Both the position numbers and the translations under genes were made by a program. Shown here piece after piece: positions 43,298-51,089 of a DNA stretch of 51,089 bases. The notes beneath the pieces were generated by a model that was not told the DNA's origin, did not search any database, and saw nothing but the letters and a program-made list of their open reading frames with translations. The number at the start of each line of letters is the position of its first letter. Position 1 is the stretch's first letter. Source of the stretch: Zygnema cylindricum (Eukaryota > Streptophyta > Zygnematophyceae > Zygnematales > Zygnemataceae); contig JBBHKE010000287.1 of NCBI GenBank assembly GCA_037447655.1, positions 1-51,089 of the forward strand. Direction: 5' to 3'.

Positions 43298-43985
43298 CAT
43301 AGTTCAAAAGTAGGCGTTTTAATGGTAGGCCTTTGGAAGGCGCACAAAACTTGGCACAAAACTCGCGTAGAGTAGGCATACTGTATGTGTGTGCGTTGTG
43401 CACTCTCTTGTACGAACGTACGAAACTGACGTATGATCATAGTACAGCGCACGCCGCCGGACGAAATTTTTTAGCGAATCGACACGGCGTAGGATGACAT
43501 TGCGCGGGAAAGAAAACCCGGAAAAAAAATAACGCGGACGGGCAACTAAACAATTTTTTTGGCAGTGTGGAATATGTTTTTTTTATCGTCCTATACTGCC
43601 TGGTTGGTCAATTTGATGCTTTATTTAGTGTGGCCTTTAAAATTGCAGACGTTAATATGATAGATAGTCCTATCGTAAGTTGTGTTATGGGCTTTTCATG
43701 TGATCTTCTTATATCGCTACTTTGATCGGCGACCGTCCGATCGTCTAAATTTGACGGTTTAAATAAAAAATACCTCAAAACTCACAGGAAAAAACAAATT
43801 TGTCCGAACGTTTTTCAAAATTTAGACATGACGTTTAATTCTCTATCGATCGATGTGCAACTCAACCCTGTTACTATTTTTTTCCACTTTGCGACCAATA
43901 CAATATAAGTCTTAAGGTCATATTGTATGTTTTACATACAATAGGCATATTGTGTGGGCCTACTTTCACCTACTTTTGAACTATG
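43298..43985. mobile_element. hAT-like element, CATAGTTC family, inner layer
   Basis: CATAGTTCAAAAGTAGGC / CCTACTTTTGAACTATG ends with perfect 8-bp duplication CTTTGAAC (43290-43297, 43986-43993). Long form, inverted relative to 6802-7384. Confidence 0.9.
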
Positions 43986-44420
43986 CTTTGAACGAAGTTC
44001 CATTGCGCAGTCTGTAATCCACGTGTTAGCAAAAGAGTGGCGCCACGTAACTATAGATTTGATATTGAAAATCGTCAATGATTTTCACACCGACCAAAAA
44101 TCTCCATTTGCGTACCATGTACGTGCGTACCAGGTCATCATGCAACACAACTTTTGTACTTTTTGCAGACACCTTGTCAGATACCACCTCAATTTTCTAA
44201 GGTTCCTGTTTTTTCGCATGACGAATGAGCGTTGCCAAAAATACTGTGACAAATGGGCGCTAATAGAAATAACGTGACGAAAGTGCGTTACGACATTTCG
44301 TTTGTATTTTTTGTTGGATTTTTGAATGCGTATATCGTGTGCGAAATTTTGTGATTTCCGTTGGTTGCCAGCTTGACATGTATGCTCATTATCCAGTGTG
44401 ACGCGGCTCAATTTTTTATG

Positions 44421-44458
44421 TAATTGGTGATGTACCTCGCGAGGTACATCATCAATTA
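44421..44458. repeat. 38-bp palindrome in the TTA-target element
   Basis: TAATTGGTGATGTACCTCG pairs with CGAGGTACATCATCAATTA; one mismatch. Confidence 0.85.
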
Positions 44459-44772
44459 CAGAAACTTTCGAAGCGAATGCTTCGCGAAAAAATATCCAAC
44501 GGTCATTGTTAACTCCGAGACTTTTGGAGAATATTGGCAAGATTCTTTGTAATGTTGTTTTCCTAATAAAAACAAAATAAAAGGTAAGGTGTAGTACGGA
44601 GAGGTCCTAATTTCTGTAAACAACCTCACTTTTTGTCTAATGGAACTTCACCCTTAGTGATTAATTAGTATATATGTTTTTTTTTTGTTGTTTTTTTCCT
44701 AATTAGCGTTAATAACACTAATTTTATTTCTACGCTATTTATTCCTTTACTCTAATAGCGATTGGCGGTGTA

Positions 44773-45130
44773 CGGGTCCCGCGAGGTGCCGAAGGTCCCG
44801 CAAATGACTGTAGGAATGTAACGAACCCATACTGTACTGTACTGTACTGTATTGTACTGTACTGAACCTTGCGATTTTCGGCCTCCGAAGGCAGTGTGGT
44901 CGTGTGAGACTATCTATGGCACGCGGCCAAGTCGCCCCCCATCCCTTTCGTTTTACGACGCGTCGCGCCGCGCGGACGTTTTCTCACCCAAACTGACGGC
45001 CCGACGAAACGCAAAACATTTCAACTGCCCGTTTAGATGTAAAATTAGCGACCGTGCGACCGCGCAACAGAAACGTTTTTACCGAAACTTCGAACGTTTT
45101 TTCATTTCCCAATTATCGCCTTTCAAAAAA
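44773..45130. other. GC- and CpG-richer segment with (ACTGT)n
   Basis: Locally GC-rich (ACGACGCGTCGCGCCGCGCG, CCCGCGAGG) with an ACTGT pentamer microsatellite at 44831-44864. It could be a CpG-rich promoter or leader for the repeat-bearing frame at about 45.3 kb, but no splice or start signal ties them together. Confidence 0.35.
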
Positions 45131-45337
45131 TAAGAACCGTTTAATCATTCATGTCTTCTAGCCTTTTCTTCACACACGCAGCCCATTTTTTCCTTTTTCG
45201 CCCTCTACTGCCTTTTTCCTTTGTTTTCATCGTTAGTATTGACCCGTTATTTTCCCTCTCCCAACGGTTTTTCGCCCTTATCTATTTGTTGGTATTGAGT
45301 GTAAGGATTTTGTGTTTTTTATTAGAGTTGTTATTCA

Positions 45338-45935
45338 TTGTGTTTTATGGAGGACCTTGCAAGTAATGCCCTCACAAGTAGGGTCGGAAAACAAAAGTTC
45401 GTAACCTACTTCACAAAAGAACCGATGCAAATAGTGAAAACCTTCGTAATTTACAACCTAAGAGGAGAAAAAGACAAGAAAATGTTGTGTTTGGGGGAAG
45501 GGAGGACGATGCAGGACCAAGTAGGGGCACTCAAAGGGGGGGTAGGGAAGAAGAAGTCGGTGCGGGACCAAGTAGGGGCAATCAAGGGGGGGGTAGGGAG
45601 AAGAAGTCGGTGCGCGACCGAGTAGGGGCAATCAAGGGGGGGGTCGGGAAGAAGAAGTCGATGTGGGACCAAGTAGGGGCACTCAAGGGGGGGGTAGGGA
45701 AGAAGAAGTCTATGCGGGACCAAGTAGGGGCACTCAGAGGAGTACATGGGAGCCAACCTCTTTTACTCCGGACACCGAAGAAACCAGACGAGAGGCAGTT
45801 TCTAATCAAAAAGAGACAGTTGGGACGAAAACCTTCTTACATGGGAGCCAACCTCTTTTACTCCGGACACCGAAGAAACCAGACGAGAGGCAGTTTCTAA
45901 TCAAAAAGAGACAGTTGGGACGAAAACCTTCTTAC
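45338..45935 (+). repeat. Coding-like minisatellites (51-bp and 95-bp units)
   Basis: Five 51-bp units (45512-45745) encode DQVGALKGGVGKKKS-type 17-residue repeats; the frame holds through some units and shifts by one base in others where the G run changes length. They are followed by two 95-bp units (45746 and 45841) encoding GSQPLLLRTPKKPDERQF-type sequence; 95 is not a multiple of 3, so the second copy is read in a different frame. The frame upstream begins MEDLASNALTSRVG near 45347. I recognise no protein family. It may be a rapidly changing gene, a Crypton-associated sequence or a non-coding satellite. Confidence 0.55.
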
Positions 45936-46149
45936 AGTACTCGCGACGCATGCGACAGTGGAAGGTGTTGGGCAAACATGTATTCTTGTTTTAAATGTTT
46001 TTGTTGGATATTAAGCAATTTTGAACAAATTTTTATTGCACGAATGTTTCATGATTGTGTATCGTTATTTTGTTTTCATTATTTTTCAAATGATATGGAG
46101 TTGCTTTCGGTGATGTGATTTCTTTTACAGAAACGGTGGGCCAAGCAAG

Positions 46150-47360
46150 TGAAACTCTGAGACCTCGATTGGCCCTCAGAGTATGCAGATCCAAAAGAAG
46201 CTAATCTAGATAGTGCCGACTCCAAGTTAATATAAACCCAAATGACTGACCCCTTGACAGTCACAATCCCAATATAGACTCACCCCTGTGAAATAACGCT
46301 TTCTGTGTGCTCAGTTCCACCACAGAATGCAAAGTTAGAATATGAGATTTGGACACATTCACCCACTTTGACTTTCCCTTATAAATGCAGCCACCCTGGC
46401 AGACAAAAACTCTGACCGACTACACCCCTGTGTAGCCTGGACTCCCCTGAGTCCGCAGCAAAAAGAATCACTGAAAATGGTCAAGTAAATTGATAGTTAT
46501 GGCTGGCCAAAGTTTGCCATTTATACAGAGTGCTCTCTAAGAGAGGCAGCTGCCTACCCAAAATTTTCTAAGTCCTATTCCCTCTCTAAAACTCTATCTA
46601 CTGAAGTACGGCACCAATCAAATTACTGTGTCGTACAGAAAAGTACAGGTGCCGGGGTACTTTATGTACGGCCATTGTACGACATGGCCAAAATGTCTAC
46701 ACGTGTCAAATCAGGATTAGTTCCTGTAATCTCCGGAATTCCCGTAGTCCAATGTTATCACGCCACGTGTCATCTGACGTGGCAAAGACCGTAAAACGCC
46801 AAAAATGCCTTTTCCGTGATCGCGGCGCCTATCGTGGCTGTCCGATCAAAACCGGCTATAATCCTAGCCGCTGAAATTCGACGCGCGGTATTTGTTTCGC
46901 TATCGAAACAAATGCGCGGTATTTGTTTTGATAGCGAAACAAATGCGCGGTATCCGTTCTGTCCACATACCGTACTTCGTACTAAATCAAACTGTATCTA
47001 TGTACTAAGTATCTATTAGCCGTTAAACGGATTAATCTACATATGGCGATTTATATATTTATCAAACCCTATATATCGTAATATCTATCCTAGACTTAAC
47101 GGCTAGAGCTAACGGCTAATGCGGATTGACGGACGGCAGGTACCAGGATGAATTCCTCGGTCTGTCAGCTAACTTTTGGTAAGTCTACCTATTTCACCCC
47201 CTTTCTTCTCTAGAGAGCCTAGGCAGCCATGGCTCTAGCTCCCTATCCAGCCTTCAGTGACTACAACAAGTGTGGGGGCTTGGATAGGGGAGTTAGAGGC
47301 AGACCGCCTCAGCTCTTTTTCTATCCTAATACAGACCTAGAAAATACTCAAATATCAACA
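46150..47360 (-). mobile_element. Solo LTR of the copia-like family
   Basis: 1211 bp, TGAAACTC...ATCAACA on the plus strand, same family as the LTRs at 24393 and 27638 but more diverged (e.g. TAAGAGAGG against TGGGAGAGG). Flanks GCAAG (46145-46149) and ACAAG (47361-47365) match at 4 of 5 bases. There is no internal region, so it formed by LTR-LTR recombination. Confidence 0.9.
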
Positions 47361-47731
47361 ACAAGAAGCCATGTTTCGTAAAAAAAATGAGGATTTTCCT
47401 AACTACATCTAAAGAATCGAAAGGACAAATTAGGGAGATAATGGGCCGAATGTGGACATACCTTGGGAAGACACTATAGTAATTCGAGTATTGTCGGTAG
47501 ATGCTTTTTATAGGGCCCATAAAGAACAGGTACGTTGGGCCATGGTTTTTTTTTTTTACAAAACGAAGTAATGCACCTTAGTGTAAAACATGTTAACATG
47601 AAAAAGAGTTGTAGGGAAATTGACAGAAATTGTTGAAGAGAGGGAGGAAAACAATAGGGGTTATAGTTTTGTGTAAGAAGAAATGGTAACATTGCATGAT
47701 AAAAGTGTTTATGTTGTTTTTTTACTTGCAG

Positions 47732-49055
47732 AAAAAGGGCTTTTTACAAGCAATGTTGAGAGCATTTTTTTTTTTTTTGAAATATCACTGTAGAATCTTA
47801 AAATTCCCAGAAGAAAATATCGCAAATGGACGTGAAACAAAATCTATTATGAAAGGAAAGATTCGACAAACCGGCGTGAGGTGTAAAAACGAGTATTTGG
47901 ATCGGCAATCGGGAGCTGTTACTGATGGTTACAATTGGAAGCAGCTTAAGGAGATGAGCTGAAAATGGCTCGATTCATGTTCGACAATGGGTTTTTTACA
48001 CGAGATCATGCTAGCTCGTAGTGTGACACTTCTTACTCATTTTGCTACCGGAAGGGGAAACAACGCAAGGGCTGTGAACTTATGTGATTTGTTTTCGATG
48101 GAACTGGAGAGTGTAGGTCTTACCCCGTATCACATATTGGGATTTTTAGACATGAACGACAAAACTAACAAGGTGCTTTAACTTTTTTTCTTTGAATATA
48201 TTAAATTGTATTGCATGCACAACGTCATTTTTTAAGGCTTGTATCCACTAATCGTGCGATTGTTATTTATATTGCAGAATGGCCGAAAGGAGCATTTCGG
48301 TGTTATCTGAAATAAGGAATGGGACGTTTGTCCTGTTGGCGGGATCGCTATGTGGTTGTTGTACCTATTCCACATGAAAGGAGGCACGGGATGGGGATGC
48401 CTCAACTTTTCTTTGAGAGAGTCTTGGTAACACTAGAGAATTTAACTTCTAAAGTCATTTTTTTTGTAAACTTGAATGCGTACCTGTAATCTGGTTTTCA
48501 CTGATAACAACCTTTTCTATATGTTATACTTTTGTATATCATGTACATTTGTGATACCCCGCCAGGTATGATATTTTTCTATTCCCAAAGGCTTCCGACA
48601 ACGAAATCCTTTGGATTACCATTCCCACCTTAAGTTAATACAGGGGATGTTTTTCAGTTTAGATATTGTCTCCAACTCAAATACACATGCAATGCGAGGG
48701 TCAGGTGCAAGGGCAGCTGCGAGCAAAGGGTGAGTACATCCCTGTTCTTTTGACTTGCATTAAATTATAGAATATAAAGGTAATAATTGTCGATGTTTTG
48801 TTTTTTATTACTCTGGGTAACAAAACTCTGAATAAGACTTCTAAAGCGCATATTGCTTGACTTGGGAGATGGGTGAACTCCCATATGTACCTCTTTTACC
48901 TCACATCGATCCCCTTCGAGGTCTTATTAGTACAAGATGGATTTGAGGACAGCAAAAACACTTACCTTGTACTCCGAGATCGTGTTGAAGTCCTCGAATG
49001 CCTTCTTCGACGTACATTTCCATAGGCGGACGACGCTCTCGAGGATATTAAAGAG
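47732..49055 (+). pseudogene. Crypton-like tyrosine recombinase, intron-containing, decayed
   Basis: Exon-like blocks: 47732-48172 (LTHFATGRGNNARAVNLCDLF...GLTPYHILGFLDMNDKTNK); 48278-48426 (NGRKEHFGVI-stop-NKEWDVCPVGGIAMWLLYLFH); about 48591-48729 (SNSNTHAMRGSGARAAASKG); about 48837-49055 (TSKAHIA-stop-LGRWVNSHMYLFYLTSIP, then FP-stop-ADDALEDIKE). This is the order of Crypton recombinases: LRGE/RGxN-A-x-L-xDLF, KTN-x-xGR-x-E-x-G-x-IR-x-KD-x-x-CPVGALA-x-YLF, THA-x-R-x-x-GA-x-x-A, then GRW with the catalytic Tyr in the YLT segment. The visible introns have GT/AG borders. In-frame stops: TGA at 47960, 48308 and 48858, TAG at 49023. Phases of the last two junctions are not resolved. Cryptons excise and integrate circular DNA through this enzyme; this copy is inactive. 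Confidence 0.75.
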
Positions 49056-49217
49056 GTAAGTAATCTATTTTCAAGGAAAAAAATGGGGACAAAACATAGA
49101 AAGAATAAAAATTATGTAAGAGAATAAAAAATAGGGACTAGAGGTAAGCGTTTACTTTAATTAGAATAACGACATTATAGGGTTAGGGTCAAAGTGAGAG
49201 GAAGGTGAGAAAACAGG

Positions 49218-49432
49218 CAACAGCGACGACGAAGTGGTGGGGGTGCCGAGGTTGCGGCGGTGCTGACGTGTTGGCGGTGGCGAGTTGTCGCCGATGATGA
49301 GGTGGTGGCGGTGGCGAGTATGCGGCGGTGGTGACGTGATGGCGATGGCGAGGTGGCGGCGATGGTGACATGGTGGCGGTGGCGAGGTGGCGGCGGATCC
49401 AAAGTGGCAACGGTGCCGAGGTGGCGACGGAG
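49218..49432. repeat. GGTGGCGRY triplet-rich minisatellite
   Basis: GGTGGCGGCGGTGGCGA-type units varying around GGCGAGGTGGCGG over about 215 bp, G-rich on the plus strand. Frames on either strand are repeats of Gly/Arg/Trp or Pro/His/Ser and are not taken as genes. It is followed at 49434-49460 by the palindrome-like GCATATATTTGAATTTGAATATATGC. Confidence 0.85.
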
Positions 49433-49895
49433 CATATATTTGAATTTGAATATATGCGCGCCAAACTACTTGGATCGCCACGTCGATTCGACTTGCAGTG
49501 TACGCCAAATTGTACATTCGCTAGCGTCTCAGTTGAATCGCGATGCACTTCGACATCTAAGTCGCAACGTGAAACGATGTAAAAAACTTTACGCGATTCA
49601 TAATGAAATGTAGGATGTGACGTTCCGTGGGAGCGGTTCAATTTAATGGTGATACAAAATGATTCAGTACGTCACATGTTGTGAGAGGGTTTCGTTTGAA
49701 TCCCAACGTCAAATGAAATTAAATTTCCTACGCGATTTTACCAATAGTTTAGTACTAGTATGAGTACCAATACCCTACGTCAACTTTCGTACGTCGGTTC
49801 CGTTTTGTAACCCTTCGTACGTCACAATGGTACCTTTAACATTGTTACTCTTTCTCTTCACTTGTCTTTTTCACTTTGACATTTAAACAGCCGCC

Positions 49896-50207
49896 ATGGA
49901 TTTTCCATCCAAACGAACCACACGTCCACATAGCCATATTTCACGCAACACTATTCCACCCCCTGAACAACAAAACGAGGAAGAAGAAGGGGAGGAAATT
50001 GCTACGCAGTTAAAACAGGGACGGCCAGAGAGGATGAGAGGACCTGCTTCGACAACTTTCGAATTTGAATATGATTTTCTAGGGCCATTAGATACTTCCA
50101 ATAGCAAGGAAGATGAAGATCATGAGCCATCCGAACACTGTATAGAAGAATCCATGAACCATCACAGGATGCTACTTATTCAGAGCACACCATGGAAGGG
50201 GACTTGA
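49896..50207 (+). CDS. Hypothetical protein or first exon
   Basis: The ATG lies in GCCGCCATGG, a strong eukaryotic start context and the best in this window. The 103-codon frame opens MDFPSKRTTRPHSHISRN, has an acidic stretch (EEEEGEE), then ERMRGPASTTFEFEYDFLGP and another acidic stretch (KEDEDHEPSE). Where the 265-bp tandem duplication begins, a different frame becomes the open one (HEPTQDATYSEHTMEGDLKV...), so either a splice junction or a frameshift lies near 50140-50160. No family is recognised. AT-rich DNA upstream (49620-49890) may hold the promoter. Confidence 0.4.
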   Translation: MDFPSKRTTRPHSHISRNTIPPPEQQNEEEEGEEIATQLKQGRPERMRGPASTTFEFEYDFLGPLDTSNSKEDEDHEPSEHCIEESMNHHRMLLIQSTPWKGT

Positions 50208-50690
50208 AGGTCAACAAATTCGAAGGAGAGGCCTTTACAGAGGACAATCAATCGGCCGAAAGTACGGACGGACTAGAAGAAGTTGTGTATTGAAGTGGGG
50301 ACGAGGTGTTGGGTGTTGCTTTTTCAAGGTGTAAAAGGGACAATAGCGCGCCACAGCTCGCCACAATGCACAGCAGAAAACACCAAGGATCTTCCTGTAC
50401 CACTATACAGAAGAATCCATGAACCAACACAGGATGCTACTTATTCAGAGCACACCATGGAGGGGGACTTGAAGGTCAACAAATTCGAAGGAGAGGCCTC
50501 TACAGAGGACAATCAATCGGCCGAAAGTACGGACAGGCTAGAAGAAGTTGTGTATGAAAGTGGGGACGAGGTGTTCGGTGTTGCTTTTTCAAGGTGTAAA
50601 AGGGACAATAGCGCGCCACAGCTCGCCACAATGCACAGCGGAAAACACCAAGGATCTTCTTGTAGCAACAGTAGGAGCATAGAGCACTGA
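50139..50690 (+). repeat. 265-bp tandem duplication with open frame in copy 2
   Basis: Copy 1 starts near 50139 and copy 2 near 50404 (TCCATGAACC at 50151 and 50416), differing at few positions. Copy 2 is open from before its start to TGA at 50688-50690 (MEGDLKVNKFEGEAST, LEEVVYESGDEVFGVAFS, SSCSNSRSIEH). Copy 1 has TGA in the same frame where copy 2 has TATGAAAG (VVY-stop-SGDEV). Probably a duplicated exon of the gene starting at 49896. Confidence 0.7.
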
Positions 50691-50880
50691 TAGACAAAGT
50701 TGCGCTTTATTACTTGGAAGAGAGTATAAGGTTGCGCTCGCTCCGTAGGTCTATTCGAAGAATGTGCTATCCACTAAGCCTACCTCACTATTTAAAATAG
50801 CTAGCTGCTAGTCAACCTAGTACTATACACGTGGACCTTCACAGTCAACCGAGACATATCCCCAAAATATCATCTAGAAC

Positions 50881-51089
50881 TGTAGAAATAAGTAGTTTTT
50901 AGTATATTTTCTAGGTCTAAATTTATTAGAAAACATGAAAAGAAAATGTAGGCAGCCTGCCTCTATCTCTTCTCTCTCTCTCGCCCCCATACTTGTTGTA
51001 GTCACTGAAATGAGAGAGAGAGAGAGCAATGGAGCCATGGCTGCCTCAACTCCATAGGAAGGACTAAAGAGTGGCTTAAGCCACTCTCA
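50881..51089 (+). mobile_element. Start of a divergent LTR, continuing past the window
   Basis: Starts TGTAGAAATAAG and shares islands with the minus-strand start of the copia-like LTR: TATTTTCTAGGTCT, CTGCCTCTA, GCCCCCA.ACTTGTTGTAG followed by TCACTGAA, and GAGCCATGGCTGCCT. Sequence between the islands is unrelated (GA-rich here). Orientation is opposite to the other copies. No purine tract precedes it, so it may be a 5' LTR or a solo LTR. Confidence 0.65.

Larger units (their letters stand above)
43232..44653. mobile_element. TTA-target element (GGGTGAAGTTCC family), middle layer
   Basis: GGGTGAAGTTCCATTA and TAATGGAACTTCACCC inverted ends, TTA on both sides (43229-43231, 44654-44656). The interior shares CCGTTGGATATTTTTTCGC-type sequence with 9909-10597 in inverted orientation. 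PIF/Harbinger-like by target and ends. Confidence 0.8.
42842..44770. mobile_element. TA-target MITE, outer layer of a triple nest
   Basis: Left AACCGCCAATCGCTATTAG (first base changed), right CTAATAGCGATTGGCGGTG, flanked by TA (42840-42841 and 44771-44772). Contains 43232-44653, which contains 43298-43985. Confidence 0.75.

Noticed and set aside
45151-45366. 71-codon hydrophobic frame with a signal-peptide-like start
   Set aside because: T-rich composition explains the hydrophobicity. There is no downstream domain in frame and no splice link I could support.
49161-49641. Overlapping Pro/His/Ser-rich minus-strand frames of 86-150 codons
   Set aside because: They translate the GGTGGCG minisatellite in three frames.

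Overview
This is a nuclear window from a repeat-rich, AT-rich eukaryotic genome of the green plant lineage (streptophyte). Four host loci carry plant-type protein families with spliceosomal GT-AG introns: a FANTASTIC FOUR-like (FAF-domain) protein, the proteasome maturation factor UMP1/POMP, a GT23-like fucosyltransferase, and a homologue of the small plant family called Mal d 1/Fra a 1-associated proteins. TTTAGGG-like interstitial repeats fit the same lineage. A charophyte alga or a seedless plant is plausible, but the sequence does not settle the species.

Layout. 0-4 kb: low-complexity DNA, a duplicated non-coding block, and the FAF-like gene (minus). 4.6-11.8 kb: a field of small DNA transposons of three families (TA-target elements with CACCGC... 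ends, hAT-type elements with CATAGTTC ends, and TTA-target elements with GGGTGAAGTTCC ends). 11.8-15.4 kb: the 3' three exons of UMP1 (minus) plus a truncated second copy of its last exon. 15.8-19.7 kb: the 3' four exons of a fucosyltransferase-like gene (plus). The 5' ends of UMP1 and this gene face each other across about 430 bp and neither first exon can be found. The last fucosyltransferase exon sits in the loop of a large inverted duplication (18.1-19.4 kb against 20.0-23.6 kb).

21.9-35.66 kb is a nest of transposons that appears to have grown inside one small TA-element. It holds a TTA-flanked element, four hAT copies with readable 8-bp target duplications, a broken hAT transposase gene, further MITEs, and a 4.46-kb LTR retrotransposon. 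That retrotransposon has two LTRs of about 1.21 kb, a GTAGT target duplication, a primer site matching the internal (half-tRNA) region of initiator tRNA-Met, and a gag reading frame but no recognisable pol.

36.7-39 kb: a 540-bp pyrimidine tract directly upstream of the two-exon Mal d 1-associated-type gene. 39-42 kb: poly-T, telomere-like and CCT repeats with no recognised gene. 42.4-44.8 kb: a perfect 65-bp inverted repeat and a three-level nest of small elements. 45.3-46 kb: coding-like minisatellites. 46.15-47.36 kb: a solo LTR of the same retrotransposon family. 47.7-49.06 kb: a decayed, intron-containing Crypton-like tyrosine recombinase whose four in-frame stops all look like transition mutations of Arg or Trp codons. 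49.9-50.7 kb: an unknown ORF with a strong start context, followed by a 265-bp tandem duplication. The window ends inside a divergent relative of the LTR family.

The host genes have no apparent functional link to one another. Most of the window is best read as transposon stratigraphy around fragments of ordinary genes.
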